51,976 nt of DNA from Parcubacteria group bacterium Greene1014_15 (GCA_007376725.1 VMGT01000004.1:1-51976), one strand, 5' to 3'; numbered from the stretch's first letter, positions 30,807-41,132 are shown. Notes: a model not told the origin generated them from the sequence alone. Made by a program: numbers and translations.

Positions 30807-33800
30807 TTACGCACCATATTCTCGTTCTCTCTCGGAATTCTCCGCAATACCTCTCGCAATCATCGCCTCTTTGTTGCTTCCTTCAAAACCGCTGCCTGCG
30901 GGAATGAGACGCCCGATAATAACGTTTTCCTTGAGGCCCCGCAGAACATCAACGCTCCCGCGAACAGCCGCTTTGATAAGAACCTTTGTCGTGTGTTGGA
31001 AAGAAGCCGACGAAAGAAAGCTCTGACGCGAAAGAGAAACATCGGAAATACCCATCACGAGCGATTCGCCTTTCATAAGCATCTTGCCCGCATCTTTCAG
31101 CTTTTCGTTTTCGCGAGCAAATTGCGCAGCCTCGATAATATCACCTTTTACAAAGTGCGTATCACCTGGATTCGTCAATTTTATGCGCGCGAACATCTGG
31201 CGCACAATAACTTCTATGTGCTTGCGAGCAATCGAAGCGCCCTGCATTTCATAAATTCTGCTCGTCTCTGAAATGATATACTGCTGCGCAAGCTCCTTAC
31301 CGCCAAATTTGTAGAGCTCACTAATATCTGCGGAACCGTCCGTCATAAGATCGCCTTTCTTAATCTTGTCACCAGCTTTCACGAGAATCGAACGGCGATA
31401 GTTGATCGAATAATCGAGCTTCATCTTTTTCTCCGATTTTCCATCCGGCAAAATAATAATCTCTTTGTCCTTGCCTGTTTCTTTGATCTCGGATACAACA
31501 CCATCCACCTGACAAACAACAGCAGGATTACGCGGAACGCGCCGTTCAAACACTTCTTCCACACGCGGAAGACCGAGAGTAATATCACCACCGATTGATG
31601 CCGTACCGCCGCTGTGGAACGTACGCATCGTGAGCTGTGTTGCCGGCTCCCCAATCGCTTGCGCCGCAACGGTGCCAACCGCCTCGCCAAGTTCAACAAT
31701 CTTATTGCGTCCGAGATCAACACCATAGCACTTCTGACAAACACCATAGAGTGTGTTGCACGTGAGTGGGGAATATACTTTAACTTCTCCGATTTCAAGT
31801 TCCGCAATCTGTTCCGCTTCGTCGTTACTCAAGAGATGCATTTTGGGAAAAAGCACGTCCCCCGTTGTCGGATCAAGTAGATCTTCGGCAAGATATCTGC
31901 CGCGCGCGTGCTTTGCAATCGCGACATCCATGCCGCTTGCATCCTTGCGAAAAATAGTAAACCCTTCTTTTGTGCCGCAGTCTTCCTCCATCGCAATAGC
32001 ATCCTGCGCCACATCAAAAAGACGGCGGGTGAGATACCCTGCTTTTGCTGTGTTGAGCGCCGTGTCAGTGAGACCTTTGCGTGACCCATGAGTACTAATG
32101 AAATACTCGACAGGCGTCAGCCCTTCTTTCATAGACGACACAATCGGAAATGCGATCGTTTCTCCGGATGTTGAAGCAATGAGACCCTTCATGCCGGCCA
32201 TCTGCACGATTTGGTTGAGCGAACCGCGAGCTCCTGACTGCCACATATCATAGACGCTTCCCATCGGATCGAGAGAATCAGGAATCAGTTTTTCAATATC
32301 ATTCTTCGCGGCATGCCAAATCTCAATATTTTTACGCTTCATTTCTTCGAGCGAGAGCAGACCATCATTGTATTGTTCAAGAAGTTCATCCGCTGCCTTT
32401 TGCGCCTGCTCCACAACTCCCACTTTTCCTTTGGGGATAACAACTTCATCAATCCCCCACGTGATGCCCGAAATAGTCGAGTAGGTGAAACCAAAGTGCT
32501 TAATCTTGTCGAGAATCGGCGGCATGTTTTCAATGCCATAGCGTTCGATCATTTCGTTCACCATCCCCGCCATCTCCTTACGAGTCACATTCTTGTTAAC
32601 ATATGGATAGTCTGACGGAAGCATGCTGTTGAAAAGAAGGCGACCAACAGAGGTTTCAAAAACTTTGCCTTCAAGTGCGGCATACTTGAGACTGTCTGTC
32701 GCAAGAACTTTAATCTTTGCGCGGAACGTGACCTCGCCGAAATCGCGTGCTGTAATCGCCGCATTCGGGTCGGCAAACATTTTTCCTTCGCCTTTTTCGC
32801 CCGGTATAAATTTTGTTACCCAATATGAACCAAGTACCATATCGAGTCTGTCAATGGAAATAATCGGATCGCCCGTTGCGGGCTTGAGCAGGTTTTTATT
32901 TGCTGCCATGATCTCACGCGCTTCGATTTGAGCTTCAGCTGAAAGTGGAACATGCACCGCCATCTGGTCGCCGTCGAAATCCGCATTAAACGCTGAACAA
33001 ACGAGTGGATGAATCTGAATGGCATTGCCTTCGATAAGAATAGGTTGAAATGCCTGAATGCCAAGGCGATGCAGCGTCGGCGCTCGGTTGAGCAGTACAT
33101 ATTTGTCTTTAATGACTTCTTCAAGCATCGCCCACACTTCTGGAATACCTTCGTCAATAAGCCGCCCGGCACCACGAATGTTATAGGCAAGTTCATTTTC
33201 AAGCAGTTTCGCGATGACGAATGGACGAAAAAGTTCAAGCGCCATGTGCTTCGGCAAACCGCACTGATTGAGGTGCAAATTCGGACCAACAACGATCACG
33301 GAACGGCCCGAATAGTCCACACGCTTGCCAAGAAGGTTTTGACGAAAAAGCCCCTGTTTGCCTTTGAGGCTGTCAGAAAGAGACTTAAGCGGTCGGCGCT
33401 GTGCCTGGCTCATTGCGGAGATTGGCCCCGCGCCGTGGCGAATAGAGTTGTCGACGAGAGCATCCACCGCTTCCTGCAGAATTCTTTTTTCGTTACGCAA
33501 AATGACATCGGGTGCATTAATCTCTTTGAGTTTTTTCAAACGATTGTTACGGTTGATGACGCGACGATAGAGATCGTTTAAGTCCGATGTCGCGTGACGT
33601 CCGCCATCAAGAGCAACCATCGGACGAAGCGCCGGAGGCGTGACCGGAATGCGCACTAGAAACATCCATTCCGGACGAACCTTTCCGTGGATCATGGAGC
33701 GAACAAGCGAGAGCCGCTTGCTTATCTTGGGACGTTCAACTGCGCCGGCAGTTTCATACTGCTCGTCGAGGGATTTTGCAAGAGCATCCATGTTCACCTT

Positions 33801-34487
33801 CTTGAACAGCTCATAAATAGCTTCGGCGCCGATACCTGCTTCGAACATTTGTCCATAGCGCATTGAGTAGCGATGATAGGTCACTTCATCGAGAACAACA
33901 CCTTCGACAACACCCTCAATTTCGCGCTTTGCTTTGACAAGCAATTCTTTGATCATTTCTTTTGTTTTGTCATCTTGGAGTGACTTCACTTTTGAACGAT
34001 ATTCGGCATCAAGCTCCTTCAGTAATTTTTCTTTTCCGTCTTGGTGCACTTTCATCACGATGTAGCCGGCAAAATAGATAACCCGTTCGAGATCTGAAAT
34101 CGTGAGTCCAAGAATGAGACCGATGCGCGACGGCACACCTTTCAAAAACCAGACATGCGACACCGGCGCCGCAAGTTCGATATGCGCCATGCGTTCGCGG
34201 CGCACGATCGATCGTGTCAGCTCAACACCGCATTTTTCACACACAATTCCTTTGTAGCGAATGCCGCGATACTTGCCGCAATAACACTCATAATCTTTTT
34301 CAGGTCCAAAAATTTTCTCGTCGAAAAGACCGCCGCGTTCGCTGCGTTGCGTTCTGTAGTTGATCGTTTCAGGCTTCGTCACTTCGCCGAACGACCACTC
34401 CTTGATTTTCTCGGGAGATGCAAGGGAAAGAACGACCGCGTTGAAATCAGAAGGATATGTCGATGCCTGTTGTTGCTGTTGTTTCAT
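30807..34487 (-). CDS. rpoC: RNA polymerase beta' subunit
   Basis: NADFDGDQMAVHVPLS; zinc motif CYCGKYRGIRYKGIVCEKCGVE. Confidence 0.98.
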   Translation of the reverse strand: MKQQQQQASTYPSDFNAVVLSLASPEKIKEWSFGEVTKPETINYRTQRSERGGLFDEKIFGPEKDYECYCGKYRGIRYKGIVCEKCGVELTRSIVRRERMAHIELAAPVSHVWFLKGVPSRIGLILGLTISDLERVIYFAGYIVMKVHQDGKEKLLKELDAEYRSKVKSLQDDKTKEMIKELLVKAKREIEGVVEGVVLDEVTYHRYSMRYGQMFEAGIGAEAIYELFKKVNMDALAKSLDEQYETAGAVERPKISKRLSLVRSMIHGKVRPEWMFLVRIPVTPPALRPMVALDGGRHATSDLNDLYRRVINRNNRLKKLKEINAPDVILRNEKRILQEAVDALVDNSIRHGAGPISAMSQAQRRPLKSLSDSLKGKQGLFRQNLLGKRVDYSGRSVIVVGPNLHLNQCGLPKHMALELFRPFVIAKLLENELAYNIRGAGRLIDEGIPEVWAMLEEVIKDKYVLLNRAPTLHRLGIQAFQPILIEGNAIQIHPLVCSAFNADFDGDQMAVHVPLSAEAQIEAREIMAANKNLLKPATGDPIISIDRLDMVLGSYWVTKFIPGEKGEGKMFADPNAAITARDFGEVTFRAKIKVLATDSLKYAALEGKVFETSVGRLLFNSMLPSDYPYVNKNVTRKEMAGMVNEMIERYGIENMPPILDKIKHFGFTYSTISGITWGIDEVVIPKGKVGVVEQAQKAADELLEQYNDGLLSLEEMKRKNIEIWHAAKNDIEKLIPDSLDPMGSVYDMWQSGARGSLNQIVQMAGMKGLIASTSGETIAFPIVSSMKEGLTPVEYFISTHGSRKGLTDTALNTAKAGYLTRRLFDVAQDAIAMEEDCGTKEGFTIFRKDASGMDVAIAKHARGRYLAEDLLDPTTGDVLFPKMHLLSNDEAEQIAELEIGEVKVYSPLTCNTLYGVCQKCYGVDLGRNKIVELGEAVGTVAAQAIGEPATQLTMRTFHSGGTASIGGDITLGLPRVEEVFERRVPRNPAVVCQVDGVVSEIKETGKDKEIIILPDGKSEKKMKLDYSINYRRSILVKAGDKIKKGDLMTDGSADISELYKFGGKELAQQYIISETSRIYEMQGASIARKHIEVIVRQMFARIKLTNPGDTHFVKGDIIEAAQFARENEKLKDAGKMLMKGESLVMGISDVSLSRQSFLSSASFQHTTKVLIKAAVRGSVDVLRGLKENVIIGRLIPAGSGFEGSNKEAMIARGIAENSEREREYGA

Positions 34488-34495
34488 AGTATTTC

Positions 34496-34614
34496 GCTTG
34501 ATGAAAATTGCGATCTGCTTCGTTGCAGGCTGCGAGTCTCATTCGTCGTAGCAAGCTCGTACGCCTCATTTCGATTCTCGCCTGCGCCTCGCATATCATC
34601 AATTTTGATCAAGC
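34496..34614. repeat. Long-hairpin element in the rpoB-rpoC junction, copy H
   Basis: gcttgatgaaaattg / caattttgatcaagc (14 of 15 paired), 119 nt span. Confidence 0.55.
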
Positions 34615-34635
34615 TCCATGGTTAACGTAACGCGA

Positions 34636-37600
34636 TTAATCTTCCCCCTTGGGAATTTCCTTTGCTAAATCGACGTCGAGCGCAAGACCGCGAAGGTTGT
34701 TAAGCAGCACGTTAAATGACGCCGGAATATTCGGCTGGCCAAGCGGTTCACCCTTCACGATCGCATCGAACGTTGCCGATCGCCCCAAAATGTCATCCGA
34801 TTTGACCGTAAGCATTTCTCGAAGCGTATACGCCGCTCCATACCCAAGAAGCGCCCAGACTTCCATTTCTCCAAAACGCTGGCCACCACCTTGCGCCTTG
34901 CCGCCGAGCGGCTGCTGTGTGATAAGCGAATATGGCCCAATCGAGCGCATGTGGATCTTGTCTTCCACCATGTGGTGCAGCTTCATAATGTACATATAGC
35001 CAACAGAAATGTTCTGTTCAAAGGCTTCACCGTTACGGCCGTCGAAAAGCTTGATCTTGCCGCCGCGGTTGAAACCTGCGCGTTCCAGTTCATCCTTGAT
35101 CTCGTGTTCAGTCGCGCCCACAAACGGCGGAACGATTGCCTGATAGCCAAGCGCCTGTGCCGCAAGCCCCAGGTGCAATTCGAGAATCTGTCCGAGATTC
35201 ATACGTGACGGCACACCGAGCGGTGTGAGAATGATGTCTACCGGTGTTCCATCTTCCATGTACGGCATATCCTCTTCGGGAAGCACCTTTGAAATAACGC
35301 CCTTGTTTCCGTGACGGCCGGCAAGCTTGTCTCCCACGGATACCGCACGAAGCTGTGCCACTTCTATATGTACACGCTTGATAATGCCTGATTCAAGATT
35401 ATCGCCGCGCTCGCGCGTAAAAACTTTCACACTCACAATACGCCCGCGCTTGCCGTTCTCCATGCGCAAAGAGGTATCTTTCACGTCGCGCGCTTTTTCG
35501 CCGAAGATTGAGCGCAAAAGACGCTCTTCCGGTGTTAGTTGAGTTTCACCTTTTGGTGTAATTTTTCCCACCAAAATGTCTCCCGGGCGGACTTCTGCGC
35601 CAATGCGCACAATTCCCTCTTCGTCAAGATTCTTCAGTTTCGCTTCCCCGACATTCGGAATATCGTGCGTCGTCACTTCAGGCCCAAGTTTTGTATCGCG
35701 AACATTGACCGTAAACTCTTCGATGTGAATACTCGTAAACGCGCTGTTCTTTACCAGACGCTCCGAGAGAATGATCGCATCTTCATAGTTTGAGCCTGAC
35801 CACGACATAAACGCCACAAGAATATTTTGTCCAAGAGCAACCTGACCGTTTGCTGTTGAAGACATGTCTGCGAGTATATCGCCCTTGTTCACCTTCTGTC
35901 CCATTTCGACAGACGGTCGCTGATGAAATGCGGTAAAACCGTTCGTTCGCGAAAATGAAACGAGTTTGTATTCAGTCTCTTTTTTACCCTTCACCACAAT
36001 GCGTGTTGCATCAACAAAGGTAATGACACCACCCTCATCAGCAATCACCACACGACCGGTATCTTTCACAATCTGCTCTTCAATGCCCGTCGCAACAAGC
36101 GGAGCTTCGGGAACAATGCACGGCGTTGCCTGTTTCTGCATATTTGAACCCATGAGTGCGCGGTTCGCGTCATCATGATTAAGAAACGGAATCATTGATG
36201 TCGCAATCGAGTATGCCTGATTCGTCGCGATGTCTATAAAATCGACATTCTCGCGTGGAGCGATGCCAAGCGAACCTCCAACGCGGACCTCGCAGCGCTC
36301 ATGTTCGAGGACACCGTCCTTGTGCGGTTCTCCCGCGTGCGCAATGTTATATTTCTCCTCTTCAAGAGCGTTCAAATACTTGATTTCATTTGTTATTTTC
36401 CCTTTTTCAACTTTGGCGTACGGCGTTTCGATCATGCCAAAATCGTTGAGGCGCGCATAGTTTGTCATGTGCAGAATAAGACCAATGTTGGGACCTTCCG
36501 GCGTGTGGATTGGGCACAGACGCCCGTAGTGCGAAGGATGCACGTCACGAACTTCAAACGATGCCCGCTCACGAGTAAGACCTCCCGGGCCGAGGGCCGA
36601 GAGTGTGCGAAGATGTTCGAGCTCGGAGAGAATATTCTCCTGTTGCATGAACTGCGAAAGCTGGTTTGTCGCAAAAAATTCTTTGATGCGCGCCTGGAGC
36701 GGACGTGGATTGATAAACTGAACCGGAAGTGTCGTGTCGAGTTCAACGGTCGACATTCTATTTTGGATATTTCTCTTCATGTGCGACATGCCAACGCGTA
36801 ATTTTTGCTGGAGCATTTCGCCCACGGCGCGCACACGACGCGAACCCAAATGATCAATGTCGTCTTCGGAAGCGCCGGGTGTAGCATTAAACTTGGCGAT
36901 CTGCTTGATGATATCTATAATATCTGCGAGAGAGATTGTGCGTACTGCGAGATCCTTTTCCTCGAGACCACGATTGAAGCGCTTGTTAAAACGAAAACGT
37001 CCGACACGTGAAAAATCATAGCGCTCTTCGCTAAAAATACCATTGATAAACTCGCGTGCATTCTCAACGGTCGCAAGATCGCCATCGCGCAATTTCTTGT
37101 AGACTTCCACATACGCTTCATCAACCGTCTTCGCGGCATCCTTCTCAAGACACGCGCGCATCATTGCAAGCGCTCCTTCGGCATCACGAAAAGTATCGAG
37201 AATCGCTTTGTCAGTCACAGCGCCTAAAATGCGTAAAAGAAGCGATGCGGGAAATTTTCTTTTTCGATCGATGCGAACATAGAGAGCGCCATCCGGTTCG
37301 CTCTCAAATTCTATCCACGCGCCGCGCGCTGGAATAATTTTTGCTCCAAAGTAACGGCGGCCTCTGTTTTCCGATGAGGAAAAGAACACGCCAAAAGAAC
37401 GAGCGAGTTGCGGCACAATTGCGCGTTCCACGCCGTTAATAATGAATGTTCCGTGCGGCGTCATCATCGGGAAATCCGCCATAAAAATTTCCTGTTCTTT
37501 TGACGAATTGAGTGTCTTGTTTTTAAGCTTCACCTGTGCGCGAAGCGGTGCTTCAAGCGTAAGCATATTTGCCTTGGCATGATATTCATCGTATGCCGGA

Positions 37601-37857
37601 TCGGAGAGTTCAAACTTAGTAAACTCGAGATCAAATTTCTTCCCGGAATAATCCGAGATTGGAGAAAATTCCTTAAACAGTTCTTTGAGCCCGTGCTCAA
37701 GGAGCCATTTGAAAGATTCTGTTTGCGTTTCCACAAAGTTAGGAAGCTTCGCGAGGGGCGGCGTATATCGACTAAAATACTTTTTCTCATGGCGCGGCTC
37801 CACGCGATCCATAGCAATGGGAAACTTGCTGCCAGCTGATTGGGTTTCTACACTCAT
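34636..37857 (-). CDS. rpoB: RNA polymerase beta subunit
   Basis: VRDVHPSHYGRLCPIHTPEGPNIGLI; GDKLAGRHGNKGVIS. Confidence 0.98.
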   Translation of the reverse strand: MSVETQSAGSKFPIAMDRVEPRHEKKYFSRYTPPLAKLPNFVETQTESFKWLLEHGLKELFKEFSPISDYSGKKFDLEFTKFELSDPAYDEYHAKANMLTLEAPLRAQVKLKNKTLNSSKEQEIFMADFPMMTPHGTFIINGVERAIVPQLARSFGVFFSSSENRGRRYFGAKIIPARGAWIEFESEPDGALYVRIDRKRKFPASLLLRILGAVTDKAILDTFRDAEGALAMMRACLEKDAAKTVDEAYVEVYKKLRDGDLATVENAREFINGIFSEERYDFSRVGRFRFNKRFNRGLEEKDLAVRTISLADIIDIIKQIAKFNATPGASEDDIDHLGSRRVRAVGEMLQQKLRVGMSHMKRNIQNRMSTVELDTTLPVQFINPRPLQARIKEFFATNQLSQFMQQENILSELEHLRTLSALGPGGLTRERASFEVRDVHPSHYGRLCPIHTPEGPNIGLILHMTNYARLNDFGMIETPYAKVEKGKITNEIKYLNALEEEKYNIAHAGEPHKDGVLEHERCEVRVGGSLGIAPRENVDFIDIATNQAYSIATSMIPFLNHDDANRALMGSNMQKQATPCIVPEAPLVATGIEEQIVKDTGRVVIADEGGVITFVDATRIVVKGKKETEYKLVSFSRTNGFTAFHQRPSVEMGQKVNKGDILADMSSTANGQVALGQNILVAFMSWSGSNYEDAIILSERLVKNSAFTSIHIEEFTVNVRDTKLGPEVTTHDIPNVGEAKLKNLDEEGIVRIGAEVRPGDILVGKITPKGETQLTPEERLLRSIFGEKARDVKDTSLRMENGKRGRIVSVKVFTRERGDNLESGIIKRVHIEVAQLRAVSVGDKLAGRHGNKGVISKVLPEEDMPYMEDGTPVDIILTPLGVPSRMNLGQILELHLGLAAQALGYQAIVPPFVGATEHEIKDELERAGFNRGGKIKLFDGRNGEAFEQNISVGYMYIMKLHHMVEDKIHMRSIGPYSLITQQPLGGKAQGGGQRFGEMEVWALLGYGAAYTLREMLTVKSDDILGRSATFDAIVKGEPLGQPNIPASFNVLLNNLRGLALDVDLAKEIPKGED

Positions 37858-38149
37858 GCTCTAGATAATGATTAGTATGGGCGAACTTAATAATTCTTCT
37901 CCACAAGCACGATGTGCCGCATCGTGTTGCAAATGGCGCAGTATGGACAGATAGATAACAATTAATTTGTTAATTTAGAAAAATAGACGCAAACACAAAC
38001 ACGCAGACAAAAAGTCCCTTTCTGCAAAGGTCTTTGTCCGTCATTCGTATTCAAATGTTATATCTAGAATCGCTTTTCAAGAAGATAGACGAGGGCCTAG
38101 ATACTGCACTTTTCATTCTGCCACAACACAATCGGCTTCAGGTAAGCCT

Positions 38150-38177
38150 AGTATACACGTTTGCAAAAAGTTGTCAA
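38150..38177 (-). promoter_or_regulatory. Strong sigma-70-type promoter TTGACA-N16-TATACT upstream of rpoB
   Basis: Minus strand ttgacaactttttgcaaacgtgtatact, ~290 nt upstream of the rpoB ATG. Confidence 0.75.
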
Positions 38178-38208
38178 CAAAAAGTGTGCATATCCAGTCG
38201 TCAACAGA

Positions 38209-38232
38209 AAAGAGGCCCTGTTGAGCCTCTTT
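38209..38232 (-). terminator. Short intrinsic terminator
   Basis: Minus strand aaagaggc-N8-gcctctttt after the gene ending at 38255. Confidence 0.55.
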
Positions 38233-38254
38233 GGATATCTGCAAAAAATGAAAA

Positions 38255-38806
38255 TTAGAACTTCAGACGAGCAAGAACAGCCTCATATGCTTTCCGTGCT
38301 GTCCGTTGACACTCAAGATCCGCCAACAGAGCATCTTCAGTCTCTTGCATAATTTGCTTGAATTTAGACAAAATCTTACGACCACGGCCGCATGCGGCAA
38401 CGGCAATCTTCATAGAATCATGCCCCATGCACGTTAGCTGCCAACGTGTAACAACAAATCTGCTGTTTTGTTCAAAACGATATGTTACGTCCAATCTCGC
38501 CCAGAAACCCTTACGCGTCAGCAGTAATAAACCTACAAACCCGTCTCCATGTGCACTCCAATTGCTTGAAAAAAGGTCAATCGTGCGTGCGTGAGTCGGA
38601 ATGGTGCCAAAACCCCTGTCACCTGTGATCGCGCCCGTTAAAACAACCTCTAACGCACCACGTGATAATTTCAGGTACGCCGTTATGAGCTCCGGTATCT
38701 CATGAAATCCGCGCCAAGAGTTCATGGCAGTGCGATTGCGAGAGAGAAACTCATTAATTTGCGCGCACCAGTCATTCGCCGTCCAGCCAGACGTATCTAC
38801 CGGCAA
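38255..38806 (-). CDS. Hypothetical protein
   Basis: 183-aa ORF; no family recognised. Confidence 0.5.
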   Translation of the reverse strand: MPVDTSGWTANDWCAQINEFLSRNRTAMNSWRGFHEIPELITAYLKLSRGALEVVLTGAITGDRGFGTIPTHARTIDLFSSNWSAHGDGFVGLLLLTRKGFWARLDVTYRFEQNSRFVVTRWQLTCMGHDSMKIAVAACGRGRKILSKFKQIMQETEDALLADLECQRTARKAYEAVLARLKF

Positions 38807-39010
38807 TTCCTTGTGGCCATTCCAAATGTAATCCTGAACAGACGCATTCCAAGCAAGATGAGCTTCAAAGCAATTTGGGGCTCATTTTGCGTTGGAATCA
38901 GTTTCTATTTGGGGTATCATCTTGCGTTGGACAAGACTGTAGCTTGACAAGAGCCGCAGTCCTGCTACACTGATACTGTCAAACCTCTCCCCGCTTCGGC
39001 GGGGGGATTC

Positions 39011-39529
39011 TTATGTATGTTTATGATAAGAAATCTTGTCCTTAATCTTTTTGAGGTTGATATATTTTGCTCGATCCAATAACTCTTTGGCGACATGGCC
39101 TTTTGTGGACATAACTAATACTCTTTTGTTTTGGGCCTTCACTGCATCAAGTAATGGCGCAAAGTCACTATCCCCCGACATCAGAACCAAGGTGTCAAAA
39201 TTATTGATATTCCCCAGCACGTCGATGGTAAGTTCAACGTCGAGATTCCCTTTCCATTCGTAGACACTCTTCGAAACCTTGATCCTCTTCACTTCTTTTG
39301 CTTTCACAACATAGCCAAATCTCTCAAGTTTTTGTATGAAAAGATTTTGCTTGTAATTTTCACCAACCCGGCCAGTATAAAAATACATAGCGCAAAGATT
39401 ACATTCTCCCTCGAAATACTTTTTTAATTTTTCATAATCCACACGCCAACGCAACGTCTGTTGCGAATAGAGAATATTGGCAGCGTCAACAAAAACATAC
39501 ACTCTTCCTTTTGCAAATTGGCCAATCAT
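39011..39529 (-). CDS. NYN/LabA-like PIN-fold domain protein
   Basis: VYVFVDAANILYSQ...DVELTIDVLGNINNFDTLVLMSGDSDFAPLLDAVKAQNKRVLVMS. Confidence 0.88.
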   Translation of the reverse strand: MIGQFAKGRVYVFVDAANILYSQQTLRWRVDYEKLKKYFEGECNLCAMYFYTGRVGENYKQNLFIQKLERFGYVVKAKEVKRIKVSKSVYEWKGNLDVELTIDVLGNINNFDTLVLMSGDSDFAPLLDAVKAQNKRVLVMSTKGHVAKELLDRAKYINLKKIKDKISYHKHT

Positions 39530-39571
39530 AATTTTCTGTTACTATAGCCCAAAATCCAACAGAAAAGCAAA

Positions 39572-39596
39572 ACCGGCTCTCGCGTTGAGAGCCGGT
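39572..39596 (-). terminator. Intrinsic terminator
   Basis: accggctctc-gcgtt-gagagccggt; minus strand followed by TTTTGCTTTT. Confidence 0.7.
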
Positions 39597-39638
39597 CACA
39601 GCATCTGCAGTATCATCGTTCTTCGTTCGGAACGAGTC

Positions 39639-39998
39639 TCACGCAAACATCACCAGAAAGCCAATCCCAACAAGTACTGCAAAAACAAAAGTCATCGCCC
39701 AACGCCGCGCATCGGTATCAGAATCATCATGGTGTTCTACAGATACGCGAGTTTTTCCATTTTCAGCGTAGGCAATTTTTTGAACAAGACACATCCGGTA
39801 GAAAATTTTGATCCAAACAGGAATCACGACCATAAACCACAACAGGCCAACAATGAGTTGAATCAAATCATTGCCAATCATTTTCCAGATGACAAGCACA
39901 ATAGTCAGTGTGCCCAGAGATGTCTTGGAAAAATCTTCAACTGCGATTCCAAGCTCCTTTGCCGCTCCACCCATTGCCTTTCCTACCCGCTCACCCAA
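39639..39998 (-). CDS. Small membrane protein, probable TTG start overlapping the upstream gene
   Basis: Two hydrophobic segments (LIQLIVGLLWFMVVIPVWI; WAMTFVFAVLVGIGFLVMFA). Confidence 0.5.
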   Translation of the reverse strand: MGERVGKAMGGAAKELGIAVEDFSKTSLGTLTIVLVIWKMIGNDLIQLIVGLLWFMVVIPVWIKIFYRMCLVQKIAYAENGKTRVSVEHHDDSDTDARRWAMTFVFAVLVGIGFLVMFA

Positions 39999-40210
39999 AA
40001 CAACCCATTGCTCGAGTTTTTCCGGCGTCGCTGGGCCTTTGTGCTCTGTTCCCGCATGGTAGCAGCTTGCTGCGCAAGCTGCGCTTTCTGTGAGTCAGTA
40101 AGATCGCTAAGATCAATTGACACAACACTGCCCGCATATACATAATCCAAATTCTCTGTCCCCAACATCACTCCAATTGTCAAAACAAAGGTCAATAGCC
40201 ATGGCCACAT
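39983..40210 (-). CDS. Small secreted/membrane-anchored protein
   Basis: MWPWLLTFVLTIGVMLGTENLDYVYAGSVV signal/anchor followed by a charged helix; overlaps the downstream ORF. Confidence 0.5.
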   Translation of the reverse strand: MWPWLLTFVLTIGVMLGTENLDYVYAGSVVSIDLSDLTDSQKAQLAQQAATMREQSTKAQRRRKNSSNGLFWVSG

Positions 40211-40319
40211 ATTCTGTCTCCTTGTTGTGTATTCATTATTCAAACTTCACCGTGCCCGTTCTTATAAATACACCATTTTATATAAAAGTCAAGAAGTGTG
40301 TTGGTTTGGTAGCCAGAAC

Positions 40320-40961
40320 CTATTTTTCTCGTTTTGCGCGCCACACATCAATGTTTTTGTGGTGCCCCGAAAGAAGCACCTTTGGCACCTTGTACTTTTT
40401 ACCTTTATAGAACAAAATCTCTGGCCGCGTATACACATCACTGCTCGCAATTCTCTCTTCCTCGAGTGATTCGTACGTTCCAATTACACCGGGGATTCGG
40501 CGAGTCGTTGTATCCATAATAACAAGCGCCGCAAGTTCGCCTCCCGTGAGAATATAGGGACCAATAGAAATATCATCCATAGGAAATACTTTTTTAACGC
40601 GAGCATCCACTCCCTCGTAGCGTCCACACACAAAGATCACATGAGTATATTTCTTCACTAAATTTTCTGCATAGGTATTCGTAAAGAGCCCTCCTGTCGG
40701 AGAGAAGAAAATTATTTTGACTTTTTTCCTTCTTCCTTTCGCTTTCGCAATAGCCTTGATCACAGCTTCAGCCTCGAGCACCATACCGGGGCCTCCGCCA
40801 TACGGCCGATGATCTACCCTCCTATGCTTGTCCGCAGTAAAATCACGCGGATTGTAGTAGAAGACTTTGATTTTCTTTTTTTCCAAAGCACGCGAAAGAA
40901 TCGACGTACCAAGATACGAGGAAAAACTTTCGGGAAATAATGTAACGATATGAAAATGCAT
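40320..40961 (-). CDS. trmD: tRNA (guanine-N1)-methyltransferase
   Basis: MHFHIVTLFPESFSSYLGTSILSRAL; DHRPYGGGPGMV; YILTGGELAALVIMDTTTRRIPGVIG. Confidence 0.95.
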   Translation of the reverse strand: MHFHIVTLFPESFSSYLGTSILSRALEKKKIKVFYYNPRDFTADKHRRVDHRPYGGGPGMVLEAEAVIKAIAKAKGRRKKVKIIFFSPTGGLFTNTYAENLVKKYTHVIFVCGRYEGVDARVKKVFPMDDISIGPYILTGGELAALVIMDTTTRRIPGVIGTYESLEEERIASSDVYTRPEILFYKGKKYKVPKVLLSGHHKNIDVWRAKREK

Positions 40962-40967
40962 AGCTTT

Positions 40968-41128
40968 AGAGCCTGTCCACGATCTCGCTTTCAAGACGAA
41001 TTTTTCAAATTTTGAGGCAAAAAAAGTGAAATTTGACAAACTGAATCGGGATTCAGAAAGGAAAATTACGCTTTTTTGGTCAAAAATTTGGAAAATTCTA
41101 GTCGAAATGGAGATCGTGGATAGGTTCT
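40968..41128. repeat. Long-hairpin intergenic element, copy D
   Basis: agagcctgtccacgatctc / gagatcgtggataggttct: 19 pairs with two G.U on the + strand RNA; interior arms and a central ctgaatc/gattcag also pair. Confidence 0.8.
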
Positions 41129-41132
41129 TATA

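Noticed and set aside
32816-33581. ORFs inside rpoC on both strands
   Set aside because: Shadow frames of a highly conserved gene; no independent start or family signal
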